A DNA stretch of 64,000 nucleotides from an uncultured Bacilli bacterium (GTDB lineage: Bacteria > Bacillota_I > Bacilli_A > RF39 > UBA660). The stretch spans positions 62,001 through 126,000 of the forward strand of contig CAJUCD010000002.1 in the NCBI GenBank assembly GCA_910585045.1, given 5' to 3'. The notes under the pieces were generated by a model. That model did no database searches, was not told where the DNA came from, and saw only the letters and a list, made by a program, of their open reading frames with translations. Positions 14,826 to 23,152 of this stretch are shown one piece after another (position 1 is the first letter of the stretch; the number at the start of each line of letters is the position of its first letter). Position numbers and translations under genes: made by a program.

Positions 14826-15899
14826 ATGAAAAAAAAGATAATTATCGTAGTGGTTTTACTAATTGCTGTTATTTGTGTATTAATTGGAACATATTTTTAT
14901 GGGCTTACACCAGTTTCAAAGGATAATAAAATAGTAGAATTTAAAATTAGTTCTGGAACTAGTAAACTAGATATAGTGGATAATTTAAAGGAACAAGGTT
15001 TAATTAAAAGTAAAATATCATTATATATTTATGTTTTATTAAATCGTAATTTAAATTTACAAGCAGGAACTTATGAAATTAGTGCCAATATGCGAGCAGA
15101 TGAAATTTTAAAGAAAATAAATGATGGTAAAATAAAAGAAGTTAAAAATACTTTTAATTTAAAATTTATTGAAGGTAAAAGGTTAACTAATTATGTAAAT
15201 ATTATAGCAGAAGCTACAAAGAGTACAAAAGAAGAAGTTTTAGCTGTATTAAATGATAAAGCTTATTTGCAGGAGTTAATTAATAAATATTGGTTTTTGA
15301 CTGATGAAATATTAAATGAGGGTATTTATTATCCTTTGGAAGGCTATTTATTTGCAGATACATACGAGTTGTATAATGGAAGTACTATTAAAGATATAGT
15401 TGGTAGAATGTTAGATGGAATGAATGATAAATTAACAAGTCTAAAAAATGAAATAGAAGCTTCTAATTATAGTGTTCACGAAATACTTACATTGGCTAGT
15501 ATTGTGGAAAGTGAAGGCGCTAATTCTGATGATCGAGCTGGCGTTGCAGGAGTATTTTATAATCGTTTAAAAATAGGTGATTCTTTAGGTAGTGATGTTA
15601 CAACTTATTATGGAGCTAAAGTAGAAATGAGCGAAAGAGATTTATATATAAGTGAAATAAATGATTGCAGTAATGGTTATAATACACGTGGGTTATGTAA
15701 TAAAGGAAAATTACCTATAGGACCAATAAGCTCGCCAAGTTTTGAATCAATTAAAGCGGTAGTAAATCCAAGTGAACATGATTTTTATTTCTTTGTAGCA
15801 GATAAAAATAAAAAGACATATTTTACAAAGACTAACCAAGAACATATAAATAAAGTAAATGAATTAAAGAATAAAGGTTTATGGTATCAATATAAATAA
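14826..15899 (+). CDS. mltG: endolytic murein transglycosylase MltG
   Basis: Membrane-bound lytic transglycosylase that cuts nascent glycan strands and sets their length. It has one N-terminal membrane segment (residues 4-27), a LysM-like region (about 38-110) and the YceG/MltG catalytic domain (about 150-357). The catalytic Glu lies in LASIVESEG (near residue 229), followed by RAGVAGVFYNRL and LPIGPISSPS. The length, 357 residues, is normal. It starts 12 nt after the DUF1292 gene. Confidence 0.93.
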   Translation: MKKKIIIVVVLLIAVICVLIGTYFYGLTPVSKDNKIVEFKISSGTSKLDIVDNLKEQGLIKSKISLYIYVLLNRNLNLQAGTYEISANMRADEILKKINDGKIKEVKNTFNLKFIEGKRLTNYVNIIAEATKSTKEEVLAVLNDKAYLQELINKYWFLTDEILNEGIYYPLEGYLFADTYELYNGSTIKDIVGRMLDGMNDKLTSLKNEIEASNYSVHEILTLASIVESEGANSDDRAGVAGVFYNRLKIGDSLGSDVTTYYGAKVEMSERDLYISEINDCSNGYNTRGLCNKGKLPIGPISSPSFESIKAVVNPSEHDFYFFVADKNKKTYFTKTNQEHINKVNELKNKGLWYQYK

Positions 15900-15908
15900 G
15901 GAGACTAT

Positions 15909-16505
15909 ATGAAAGATTTAATAATAGAGATGGAGCAATACGCCTCCCTTCACAATGTACCCATAATTGAAAAAGAGTCTATTACTTTTATAATGAAGTA
16001 TATTAAGGCTAATAAGATTAAAAATATTTTAGAAATAGGAAGTGCTATAGGTTATTCAGCAATATTAATGGCAAGCACAGCTCAGGATGTTACAGTAACA
16101 ACTATTGAAAGAGATGATACGCGTTATATGGAATGTTTGAAGAATGTTAAAAAATGTGGTTTTGAACAGAAAATTAATGTGGTTTTTCAGGATGCTTTAG
16201 ATGTTAATTTAACTGATGTTAGTTATGATTTGATATTTATTGATGCTGCTAAAAGTCAATCTATTAAGTTTTTTGAAAAGTTTAAGTATTTTTTGAAAGA
16301 TAATGGAACAATTATTACAGATAATTTAAAATTTCATGGAAATGTTGGAAAATCTAGTGAAATTGAATCTAAAAATTTAAGAAGTTTAGTAGGTAAAATT
16401 GAAAACTATATTGAATTTTTAAAGAATAATCCAGAATTTGAGACTAAGTTTTATAACGTTGGTGATGGATTATCAGTGAGTGTAAAAAAAGATGAAAAAA
16501 AATAA
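15909..16505 (+). CDS. trmR: tRNA 5-hydroxyuridine methyltransferase TrmR-like (O-methyltransferase family 3)
   Basis: SAM-dependent methyltransferase: motif I ILEIGSAIGYSA (about 40-51), TTIERD (acidic ribose-binding residue), DLIFIDAAKS (motif IV, metal/catalytic Asp) and ITDNL. In Bacillus the gene at this position (yrrM) methylates ho5U34 to mo5U in tRNA. Here too it lies next to the U32-family hydroxylase genes, which supports that role. 198 residues; AAGGAG precedes the ATG. It overlaps the next gene by 14 nt. Confidence 0.85.
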   Translation: MKDLIIEMEQYASLHNVPIIEKESITFIMKYIKANKIKNILEIGSAIGYSAILMASTAQDVTVTTIERDDTRYMECLKNVKKCGFEQKINVVFQDALDVNLTDVSYDLIFIDAAKSQSIKFFEKFKYFLKDNGTIITDNLKFHGNVGKSSEIESKNLRSLVGKIENYIEFLKNNPEFETKFYNVGDGLSVSVKKDEKK

Positions 16506-17292
16506 TATATTATTGTTAGTAAATAATTTAGATATTGTGAAAGATTTAAAAGAAGAAAGTAATATTACTTTCCTTTTTCCTGTTAGTGAGTTTAGTGTGG
16601 GATTTGAAAGAACTTTTAGGGTTGAAGAGATTCCAGAAGGTTTTATTTTTGTAAATAGAATATTAGATAATGAGGGAATTGAAAAATTTAAGAAATTTAT
16701 AGGAGCTTTACCTTCTAATATTAAAGGAATAGTTTTTGATGATGTAGGCGTTTTAAATGTTTTATTAAAAGTTAATCTTAATATTACAAAAATATTATTT
16801 TTAAATCATTTAAATTGCAATTATGAAAGTGTTAATGCTTATTTAGATTTTGTTGATAGTGTAGTAGTGAGTACAGATATTACTATCGAAGAAATTGATG
16901 AGATTTTAAAGAAAGCTAAGAAACCAGTAGTTTTGTATACTTTCGGTCATATTAATATTATGTATTCTAGAAGAACACTTTTAACAAATTATAATAATCA
17001 TTTTAAAAAGGATGTTCCAACTATAGCAGATTTGACAGAAAAAATTAGTGGAAAAAAATTTAAAGCTCAAGAGAGCATTTATGGGACAGTTATATATACA
17101 AATGAACCTTTTAATGGTCTAGAATTACGAAATAGAGAAAATGTTTTGTTTAATTTAATAAATATGACTTTTTTTACCAATGAGAAAATGCTAGAGATAA
17201 TTAAGAGTGATAGTAATTTAGAAGATAAATATCCCTATAAGTATTTGAGTGCTGAAAAAACAATTGTTAAAATTAGTGATATTAAAGATTAA
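16492..17292 (+). CDS. divergent U32 peptidase-like partner (TrhP1/YrrN position, 266 aa)
   Basis: Occupies the place of trhP1 (yrrN) between trmR and trhP2. The fold signature is faint: DFVDSVVVSTDITIEEI, then PVVLYTFGHINIMYSRRTLLTNY, which aligns with the VxGRxPxMxSxRCLL strand-loop of U32 proteins. The conserved Cys that would follow is missing (RRTLL). Length is somewhat short for the family. Likely a non-catalytic partner of TrhP2 in prephenate-dependent tRNA hydroxylation. That role is inference from synteny. Confidence 0.62.
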   Translation: MKKNNILLLVNNLDIVKDLKEESNITFLFPVSEFSVGFERTFRVEEIPEGFIFVNRILDNEGIEKFKKFIGALPSNIKGIVFDDVGVLNVLLKVNLNITKILFLNHLNCNYESVNAYLDFVDSVVVSTDITIEEIDEILKKAKKPVVLYTFGHINIMYSRRTLLTNYNNHFKKDVPTIADLTEKISGKKFKAQESIYGTVIYTNEPFNGLELRNRENVLFNLINMTFFTNEKMLEIIKSDSNLEDKYPYKYLSAEKTIVKISDIKD

Positions 17293-17336
17293 ATTTTTAG
17301 AATAGCAATAAGAATGGATATAGTTTGGAGGCTAAT

Positions 17337-18524
17337 ATGATAGAATTACTAGCACCAGCAGGTAATTTAGATAGACTTAAAATAGCTTATCTTTATGGAG
17401 CTGATGCCACATATATTGGAGGATATAATTATTCTTTGAGAGCTAATGCAATTAATTTTAGTGCAGAAGAATTAAAAGAAGCAGTAGAGTTTGCACATAG
17501 CTTAAATAAAAAAGTTTATGTAACAGTAAATATTGTACTACATAATAGTGATTTGGCAGGTTTAAAAGAGTATTTATTAGAATTAGAAAGTATAGGGGTT
17601 GATGCTGTAATAGTAAGTGATATTGCAGTTATTAATGTAATTAAAAATAATAATATTAATTTAGAAGTACATGTTTCAACACAAGCTAGTACCTTAAACT
17701 ATGAGGCAGCTTTATTTTATAAATCATTAGGAGCTAAAAGAGTGGTTTTGGCAAGAGAGGCTACTAAAGATGATATAAAGATAATCAAAGATAAAACAGG
17801 TCTTGATTTGGAATGCTTTATTCAGGGGGCTATGTGTACTAGTTTTAGTGGGAAATGTGTATTATCAAATGTTGCAACTAATAGAGATTCTAATCGTGGT
17901 GGTTGTGCACAAATATGTCGATGGACTTTTGATATAAATAATGAAAATAATGTATTTAGTATGACACCTAAAGACCTTAATATGGCAGTATATCTAAAAC
18001 AAATGATGGATATTGGAGTTAATTCTTTTAAAGTAGAAGGTAGAATGCGTTCGGTTTATTATATAGCAACTGTAATTTATGAATATCGTAATTTGTTTGA
18101 TAAAATAAAAAGTAATACTTTAACTGAAAATGACATATTATATTCTAATGATGTCATTAATAGATGTGCTAATAGGGAAAGTGTACCACAATTCTTTGAT
18201 GGGCAACCAACAGAAAAAGAGCAATATTATTTAGGGAGAGATGAAGTTTCTAATCAAGATTTCTTAGGAATAGTATTGGATTCTTTAGAAGATAAGATTT
18301 TAATTGAGGAACGTAATTATTTTAAAGTTGGAGATGAAGTGGAATTTTTTGGGCCAGGAATTGAAACTTTTTCTTATAAGATTGGGGAAATTTTGGATGA
18401 GAAGATGGAGTGTATTGAAGTTGCAAGACATCCTAGAATGCATGTTTATTTACGACATGATAAGAAACTTCCAAAGGGTACTATGATGCGATTAAAAGTA
18501 TTTGACAAAAAGATGTATTTGTAG
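17337..18524 (+). CDS. trhP2: tRNA hydroxylation protein TrhP2 (peptidase U32 family)
   Basis: U32-family Fe-S protein: ELLAPAGNLDRLKIAY at the N-terminus, YIGGYNYSLRA, EVHVSTQAST, and the Cys cluster FIQGAMC (near residue 165), SGKC and GGCAQICRW, which are the proposed 4Fe-4S ligands. KDLNM and KVEGRMRS follow. In Bacillus the TrhP1-TrhP2 pair makes 5-hydroxyuridine at tRNA position 34. The frame opens at TTG 17325, but TTTGGAGG at 17324-17331 places the start at ATG 17337 (395 aa). greA follows directly; udk, which lies here in Bacillus, is absent. Confidence 0.88.
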   Translation: MIELLAPAGNLDRLKIAYLYGADATYIGGYNYSLRANAINFSAEELKEAVEFAHSLNKKVYVTVNIVLHNSDLAGLKEYLLELESIGVDAVIVSDIAVINVIKNNNINLEVHVSTQASTLNYEAALFYKSLGAKRVVLAREATKDDIKIIKDKTGLDLECFIQGAMCTSFSGKCVLSNVATNRDSNRGGCAQICRWTFDINNENNVFSMTPKDLNMAVYLKQMMDIGVNSFKVEGRMRSVYYIATVIYEYRNLFDKIKSNTLTENDILYSNDVINRCANRESVPQFFDGQPTEKEQYYLGRDEVSNQDFLGIVLDSLEDKILIEERNYFKVGDEVEFFGPGIETFSYKIGEILDEKMECIEVARHPRMHVYLRHDKKLPKGTMMRLKVFDKKMYL

Positions 18525-18563
18525 TATTCTTTTGTAGTACAAAATTTATTTCGAGGTGAAAGA

Positions 18564-19031
18564 ATGAAAAAAGAAAATAAAGTAGTATTAACTCCGCAGG
18601 GTTATTTGGAACTAGAAGCAGAGTTAAATGATTTGAAGTTAAATAAAAGACCAGAAGTAATAAGTTCACTTAAATATGCACGTAGTTTAGGGGATTTATC
18701 AGAGAATGCTGATTATGATGCAGCACGTAATGAGCAAGCTCAATTAGAAAGTAGAATTAAAGAGTTAGAATATAAATTGGAACATTGTGAAATTGTAGAT
18801 AATAAAGATAAAAATGTTGCTAATGTAGGTTCTACAATTGTTGTAGAGTATGATGAAGATGATACAGAAGAATTTAAAATTGTAGGTTCTTTAGAAGCTG
18901 ATCCGTTTAATAATAAGATTTCAAATGAATCACCAATAGGTAAGGCTGTTATTGGACATAAAGCAGGTGAAAAAATCATGGTTGATAGTCCAAATGGTTC
19001 ATATGAAGTGCTTCTTAAGAGTGTTGCCTAA
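18564..19031 (+). CDS. greA: transcript cleavage factor GreA
   Basis: Rescues backtracked RNA polymerase by stimulating RNA cleavage. Standard 155-residue layout: N-terminal coiled coil (LTPQGYLELEAELNDLK) with the acidic tip DLSENADYD, then the C-terminal FKBP-like domain (VGSTIVVEY, then ISNESPIGKAVIGHKAGEK). GAGGTGAAAG precedes the ATG. It ends the ruvX operon; only 39 nt separate it from trhP2. Confidence 0.95.
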   Translation: MKKENKVVLTPQGYLELEAELNDLKLNKRPEVISSLKYARSLGDLSENADYDAARNEQAQLESRIKELEYKLEHCEIVDNKDKNVANVGSTIVVEYDEDDTEEFKIVGSLEADPFNNKISNESPIGKAVIGHKAGEKIMVDSPNGSYEVLLKSVA

Positions 19032-19038
19032 AAATTTG

Positions 19039-19067
19039 TTGTAATTTAAAATTAAATATGTTATAAT
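19039..19067 (+). promoter_or_regulatory. promoter of rplS
   Basis: TTGTAA (19039-19044), 17 bp, TATAAT (19062-19067) with TG-T extension. Confidence 0.65.
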
Positions 19068-19072
19068 TTTTT

Positions 19073-19140
19073 AGAACCCAAGAAAATAATCCGCTTATTT
19101 TGATAATGATTATTGGTTTAATAAATATAGAGAAAGGATG
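19073..19140 (+). promoter_or_regulatory. candidate L19 ribosomal-protein leader
   Basis: The 80-nt untranslated leader of rplS holds two small hairpins: AAAATAA/TTATTTT around TCCGC (19083-19101), then ATAAT/ATTAT. Firmicutes rplS mRNAs often carry an autoregulatory L19 leader with two short stems; position and size fit. Family identity is inference. Confidence 0.35.
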
Positions 19141-19147
19141 TTGTTTG

Positions 19148-19510
19148 ATGGCAAATTTAGTTGATAAGATTAATAGCAAGCATATCAAAAAAGACATACC
19201 AGAATTTCGTGTTGGAGATACTGTTCGAGTAGACGTATGGGTTAAAGAAGGAAAAAAAGAAAGAATTCAAGCATTTGAAGGTTTAGTAATTGCTAAAAAA
19301 GGTGCTGGAATATCTGAGACTTTTTCAGTAAGAAAAAAATCTGGAGGAGTTGGGGTAGTTCGTGTTTTTCCTGTTAATACTCCTACAATTGATAAAATTG
19401 TGGTAATTAAAAAAGGTTTGGTTAGACGTGCTAAACTTAATTTTATTAAAGATATGCGTAAAGAATATCGTGTTAAAGAAAGAAACGATAGTGTTAAAGC
19501 TGAGAATTAA
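19148..19510 (+). CDS. rplS: 50S ribosomal protein L19
   Basis: Intersubunit-bridge ribosomal protein. FRVGDTVRVDVWVKEGKKERIQAFEG, then GISETFSVRKKSGGVGVVRVFPVNTP, then RRAKLNF is unmistakable L19. An upstream in-frame ATG exists at 19100, but GAGAAAGGATG and the family start (MANLVDKI) place it at 19148 (120 aa). It is not preceded by rimM-trmD as in Bacillus; instead it follows greA and precedes lepB. Confidence 0.96.
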   Translation: MANLVDKINSKHIKKDIPEFRVGDTVRVDVWVKEGKKERIQAFEGLVIAKKGAGISETFSVRKKSGGVGVVRVFPVNTPTIDKIVVIKKGLVRRAKLNFIKDMRKEYRVKERNDSVKAEN

Positions 19511-19528
19511 GAAATTAATTCTTTTTTT
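19503..19528 (+). terminator. terminator of rplS
   Basis: AGAATTAA (19503-19510) pairs with TTAATTCT (19515-19522), then a T-run. It overlaps the stop codon. Confidence 0.65.
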
Positions 19529-19627
19529 CTACCTAAAATTGGAGTATAGATAAGTAAACTAATAAGGAAAAATATTTACTAAATTATAAAAAAGTGGTAC
19601 TATTAATTCAGGATAAATGGTGATTTT

Positions 19628-20110
19628 ATGAAAATAGTAAAAAGCTTAATGCCTTACATTGTTATTGTAATCGTAGTTATATTAATTAGAAGTTTTATTG
19701 TAACGCCAGTTAAAGTTAATGGTTCTAGTATGTACCCAACTTTAGATGGTGGAGAAATAATGTTTTTAAATAAACTAGCTAAGCTAAAAAGATTTGATAT
19801 AGTAGTGTTGCAAATTGATAGAGAAAATGAAGATTTAATTAAAAGAATTATTGGTCTTCCAGGAGAAAAGGTTAAGATTTTAAATAATAAAATTTATATT
19901 AATGATGAAGTTTTGGAAGATAAATATGGTTTTGGAGAAACAAATGACATGGATGAGATTACTTTAGCAGATGATGAATATTTAGTTTTGGGTGATAATC
20001 GAAAGATTTCTCTTGATTCTAGAGTTTTTGGAGCAGTAAAAGAAGATGCTATAAAAGGTACTGCAGATTTTGTAATGTATCCATTTAAGAATTTTGGAAA
20101 AGTAGAGTAA
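19628..20110 (+). CDS. lepB: type I signal peptidase
   Basis: Cleaves signal peptides on the outer membrane face. One N-terminal membrane segment (8-25); the catalytic Ser34 lies in GSSMYPTL (box B) and the general base Lys72 in LIKRIIGLPGE (box D). LVLGDNRKISLDSR is box E, but with N-R-K in place of the usual N-R-x-x-S spacing. 160 residues, the short Gram-positive form. GGTGAT precedes the ATG. It lies between rplS and rbgA, as in Bacilli, but an islet now separates it from rbgA. Confidence 0.93.
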   Translation: MKIVKSLMPYIVIVIVVILIRSFIVTPVKVNGSSMYPTLDGGEIMFLNKLAKLKRFDIVVLQIDRENEDLIKRIIGLPGEKVKILNNKIYINDEVLEDKYGFGETNDMDEITLADDEYLVLGDNRKISLDSRVFGAVKEDAIKGTADFVMYPFKNFGKVE

Positions 20111-20132
20111 ATTTTTGATTAGGTAAATGGCC

Positions 20133-20582
20133 ATGATAAATAGAATTTTAATGGAATTATTTGATGATTATGAAAAAAATAATGTAGATAGTTTAATAAA
20201 TTTTACTAATAAAACATTTCCTAAAAATGGAACAGATAAACTTTTTATAGGATGTGTTTTAATAATGTTTTCTAGGGCTGTTGGCTTTAAACCAAGATAT
20301 TATGTCTCACGTGAAAATCTTCTTTCTATTGTTTTATCTTCAAAGGAGAAAATAGGAACAACTAATTTATTAGCATTTTATGTAGAGAGAGTAAATACTA
20401 AGAAAGGAATTAGTAATTATTTGAAAGATGTTGTAAATGATGAAAAACTTGATACATATAGCGATGTAATTATTGACTATTTGGAATATTTTAAACCGCA
20501 ATTTATAGAAGAATTAAGAATACATAAAGGTATTGATAAATATGTTAAATATAAATCTATAGAAAAGATTGACAATAATTGA
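20133..20582 (+). CDS. hypothetical helical protein (149 aa)
   Basis: Not recognised. Predicted soluble and mostly helical (MELFDDYEKNNVDSLINF, then LLAFYVERVNTKKGISNYLKDVV), with a Lys-rich end. The frame also includes ATG 20127, but TTAGGT at 20119-20124 fits ATG 20133 better. It is the first gene of the islet between lepB and rbgA, followed after 24 nt by the HAD-like gene, so the pair may be co-transcribed. Confidence 0.5.
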   Translation: MINRILMELFDDYEKNNVDSLINFTNKTFPKNGTDKLFIGCVLIMFSRAVGFKPRYYVSRENLLSIVLSSKEKIGTTNLLAFYVERVNTKKGISNYLKDVVNDEKLDTYSDVIIDYLEYFKPQFIEELRIHKGIDKYVKYKSIEKIDNN

Positions 20583-20606
20583 AGATTACTTGGAAGGATG
20601 AAGTTG

Positions 20607-21131
20607 GTGGCAAATAAAAAATTAAATTTAGATAGTATTAAAATAGTTATTTTTGATTTTGATGATACTTTAGCTATTCATAAAGACAGAGATTATGCAA
20701 AACGTCGTATTAAAGATGATAATATTTATTTAGATTATTGTTTAAAGGCATATTTAAATCCTGAAATATTTTATGAGACTATAGAACCGTGTTTAGTAAT
20801 GGAATCATTGCAAAAGTTTATTAAAATATGTGAAAAAAGTAACATTAAAATGTATTGCGTATCTAAATTGAAATTTTCTTTTAATTTGAAAGCAAAACAG
20901 GCTTTTGTACATAAACATTATAGTACTAATATTGAAGTAATATCGTCTGGAACTCAAGAATTAAAATGTGAAGCAGTGAAAATTATTCAGCGTATTAATA
21001 AGTGTGATTTAAATGAAATATTATTTGTAGATGACATGAAAGATAATATTATTAGATTTAAGAATATGGGAATATATGCTTTGTTACCAGAAGAAGTTGA
21101 TAAATTGATTATAAATATGAAAGATGAGTGA
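20607..21131 (+). CDS. HAD-superfamily phosphatase-like protein (174 aa)
   Basis: Motif I IVIFDFDDTL (nucleophile Asp and Asp+2), motif II-like MYCVSKLK (Ser), a Lys in KAKQAF and motif IV EILFVDDMKDN are all present, so it should be an active Mg-dependent phosphohydrolase. It has a small helical cap. Substrate unknown. The open frame begins at ATG 20598, but GGAAGG (20592-20597) abuts that codon, so GTG 20607 is more likely. It overlaps the next gene frame by a few bases. Confidence 0.68.
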   Translation: MANKKLNLDSIKIVIFDFDDTLAIHKDRDYAKRRIKDDNIYLDYCLKAYLNPEIFYETIEPCLVMESLQKFIKICEKSNIKMYCVSKLKFSFNLKAKQAFVHKHYSTNIEVISSGTQELKCEAVKIIQRINKCDLNEILFVDDMKDNIIRFKNMGIYALLPEEVDKLIINMKDE

Positions 21132-21139
21132 TAAACGTT

Positions 21140-21550
21140 ATGAAAGATTTAATGAAAACAAATTGTTATGATATTGAAGATACAATGATTATAGTGGGAA
21201 GTTGTTTACAAAGAATGCAACCTAAGGCGTATAATGAATTACAAAAAGTAACTATTAATATTTATGATGTGTGTTTAGAATGTATTCATTTAAATATGGT
21301 TATCACAAAGATTATAGGTATGCTTTGTAGAGTAAATGTTAAGCGTCTGATTTTCGCTTCTGTAGATAAATCGCCGCATTGTGTTCAATTGCATTATATT
21401 GAAAATGAGATAAGAAAAGCTATGAATATAGACTGTATTGAAATTGTTCATTATGTAGCTATAGATAATGAGCTTATTAAAATAGAAAATGATACAATAA
21501 AAAAATCTAAAGCTCTTGGTGAATTAGAAAGAGAAAAGGTGTTAAATTAG
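21140..21550 (+). CDS. hypothetical cysteine-containing protein (136 aa)
   Basis: Not recognised. Seven Cys are spread through the chain, including CLEC, MLCRV and the conserved-looking phrase FASVDKSPHCVQLHY, which hints at metal or Fe-S binding. The start is set at ATG 21140 after GAGTGAT; the frame opens at GTG 21128. Its last codons run straight into a scar of the 22859 gene in another frame (21552 onward), so the C-terminus may be a rearrangement product rather than native. Confidence 0.5.
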   Translation: MKDLMKTNCYDIEDTMIIVGSCLQRMQPKAYNELQKVTINIYDVCLECIHLNMVITKIIGMLCRVNVKRLIFASVDKSPHCVQLHYIENEIRKAMNIDCIEIVHYVAIDNELIKIENDTIKKSKALGELEREKVLN

Positions 21551-21621
21551 ATGAGATAAGTTCTATAAAAATAGATAGGATAAAACCTATTGAAGAAAGA
21601 ATATTAAATTTATATAGATAG
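21540..21621 (+). pseudogene. scar of a 22859-type gene (internal deletion)
   Basis: In the frame ending at TAG 21621 the translation reads VKLDEISSIKIDRIKPIEERILNLYR. The intact gene at 22859 reads VDEISSIKIDRRKPSNERILDF, followed by about 45 residues, then LENLYR. So this copy keeps the N-terminal middle and the last residues and lacks the part between. It has no start codon of its own. Confidence 0.6.
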
Positions 21622-21631
21622 ATAAATTGAA

Positions 21632-21779
21632 ATGATTTATTTTTTAAGACACGGTAGTACTGATTGGAATGAAAATTTAAATAATGAGTTAGTTTGAGGG
21701 GGTACCAAAAGATGGAAATTATTTGAATTTCGAATTAGGAACTGGTAAATTGAAAGAATTTAGTTTTGAAAGATTATAA
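21632..21779 (+). pseudogene. remnant of a histidine phosphatase gene
   Basis: ATG 21632 opens with MIYFLRHGSTDWNENLNNE, the RHG catalytic start of the phosphoglycerate-mutase-like phosphatases. It stops after 21 codons (TGA 21695-21697). A second frame from about 21699 reads GVPKDGNYLNFELGTGKL and EFSFERL to TAA 21779, the expected C-terminal tail. About 130 central residues are missing. Confidence 0.6.
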
Positions 21780-21811
21780 AAAAATAGATAATCAAAAGGA
21801 AGTGAAAAGTT

Positions 21812-21865
21812 ATGGAAAATAATCGACAAAATCCAATAAATATAAACTGGTTGATTATAATTTAA
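21812..21865 (+). pseudogene. 5' fragment of a second rbgA copy
   Basis: MENNRQNPININW matches the start of the intact rbgA at 23919 (MNDNKGQNSTNINWYPGHM) and then breaks off into LII and TAA. It has its own AAAGGAAGTG ribosome site. This marks where lepB-side DNA once joined rbgA directly. Confidence 0.55.
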
Positions 21866-21952
21866 TTAAGAACACCGTAATTTTGGCATTATTTATAATA
21901 GGAATTAGATAGGTGATTACGAACTTTAAGAACATAGAAAAGAGGCGAATAT

Positions 21953-22795
21953 ATGACAAACAAAATAATCGAAGTTCAAAATATTAAAGTGAACATAACA
22001 AATATGAATGACAGCGATTATATTTGTATTTCTGATTTTACCAAATTTAAAGAAGGAAAATCCACATCAGATGATGTTATCAGAAATTGGTTAAGAAATA
22101 GAATTACTTTAGAATTTTTAGGTACTTGGGAGTCAATTTACAATCCAAATTTTAATTCCGTCGAATTCGACGGGTTTAAAAGTGAGGCTGGACTTCATAC
22201 TTTTACACTAAGTGTTACAGAATGGTGTAGTAAAACAAATGCAATTGGTATATATTCGAAGCGTGGAAAATATGGTGGAACTTATGCTCATAAAGATATT
22301 GCTTTTGAATTTGCGTCTTCTGTTAGCCCAGTTTTTAAACTATATTTGATAAAAGAATTTGAAAGACTTAAGCAATTAGAAAATCAAAATAGGGAATGGG
22401 ATATAAAAAGAATTTTAACCAAAAATAATTATCTTATTCATACAGATGCAATTAAAAATTATATATTACCTGATAACGATTATTATAAAGATAGAGAATG
22501 GTTAAAGTATGCAGAAGAAGCAGATATTTTAAATGTTGCTTTATTTAATACAACTGCTAAAAGATGGAGAGAACTTAATCCGAATTTGGCAAAAAATTCA
22601 AATGTTAGAGATTATGCTTCAATAAATGAATTAACTGTATTGTCTAATTTGGAATCACATAATGCAGAATTAATTAAAGAGGGGAAAAACAAAGAAGAAA
22701 GATTTGAAATATTAAGTAGCATAGCAGAGTATCAACTTAATATACTGAACAATGCAGAAAAGATAAAATTATTAGGAGAAAAAGATAATATATAG
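21953..22795 (+). CDS. KilA-N domain protein (280 aa)
   Basis: Residues about 15-140 have the KilA-N DNA-binding pattern: ICISDFTKF, then DDVIRNWLRNRITLEFLGTWE, then a WCSKTNAIGIYSKRGKYGGTYAHKDIAFEFASSVSPVFKLYLIKEF block, seen here as GGTYAHKDIAF and SPVFKLYLIKEF. The C-terminal half is helical. KilA-N proteins belong to phages and mobile elements, so this is a transfer marker inside the lepB-rbgA islet. GAGGCG precedes the ATG. Function unknown. Confidence 0.85.
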   Translation: MTNKIIEVQNIKVNITNMNDSDYICISDFTKFKEGKSTSDDVIRNWLRNRITLEFLGTWESIYNPNFNSVEFDGFKSEAGLHTFTLSVTEWCSKTNAIGIYSKRGKYGGTYAHKDIAFEFASSVSPVFKLYLIKEFERLKQLENQNREWDIKRILTKNNYLIHTDAIKNYILPDNDYYKDREWLKYAEEADILNVALFNTTAKRWRELNPNLAKNSNVRDYASINELTVLSNLESHNAELIKEGKNKEERFEILSSIAEYQLNILNNAEKIKLLGEKDNI

Positions 22796-22858
22796 TATTT
22801 TGCACATTTGTATTACTTCTTTCAAAATAATAAAATTATTATAGAAAGAAGGTAAAAT

Positions 22859-23137
22859 ATGTATAAATATAATATTAAGGAATTAGAAGAAAAACTTAAT
22901 ATATGTAGAAATATGAAACTTGAAGATGTATCTTTAGAGGATGTAGATGAAATAAGTTCTATAAAGATAGACAGAAGAAAACCTAGTAATGAAAGAATAT
23001 TAGATTTTATTGCAAAAGTAAAGAATCCTTATATATTTAAAGTAAATGGAAAATTAGTTAGAATTAGCTTTTCAAAGAATACAGATTTAACAGCAGATGA
23101 TTGCTTAACTAAAGTTCTAGAAAATTTATATAGATAA
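22859..23137 (+). CDS. small protein of an element-associated family (DUF6870-like, 92 aa)
   Basis: The core VDEISSIKIDRRKPSNERILDFIAKVKNPYIF, then KLVRISFS, reads as the small family common on Firmicutes conjugative elements (IDxxxPxxERxxDFxxxxxNPYxF, then VxxSF), which I recall as DUF6870; the name is from memory. Soluble, no membrane segment. A truncated second copy lies at 21540-21621. AAGAAGG precedes the ATG, and the HAD gene starts 15 nt downstream. Confidence 0.6.
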   Translation: MYKYNIKELEEKLNICRNMKLEDVSLEDVDEISSIKIDRRKPSNERILDFIAKVKNPYIFKVNGKLVRISFSKNTDLTADDCLTKVLENLYR

Positions 23138-23152
23138 TTTTTGGAGGGAAGT

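Noticed and set aside
18481..18669. Minus-strand ORF across the trhP2-greA junction
   Set aside because: It overlaps two certain genes and has no ribosome site.
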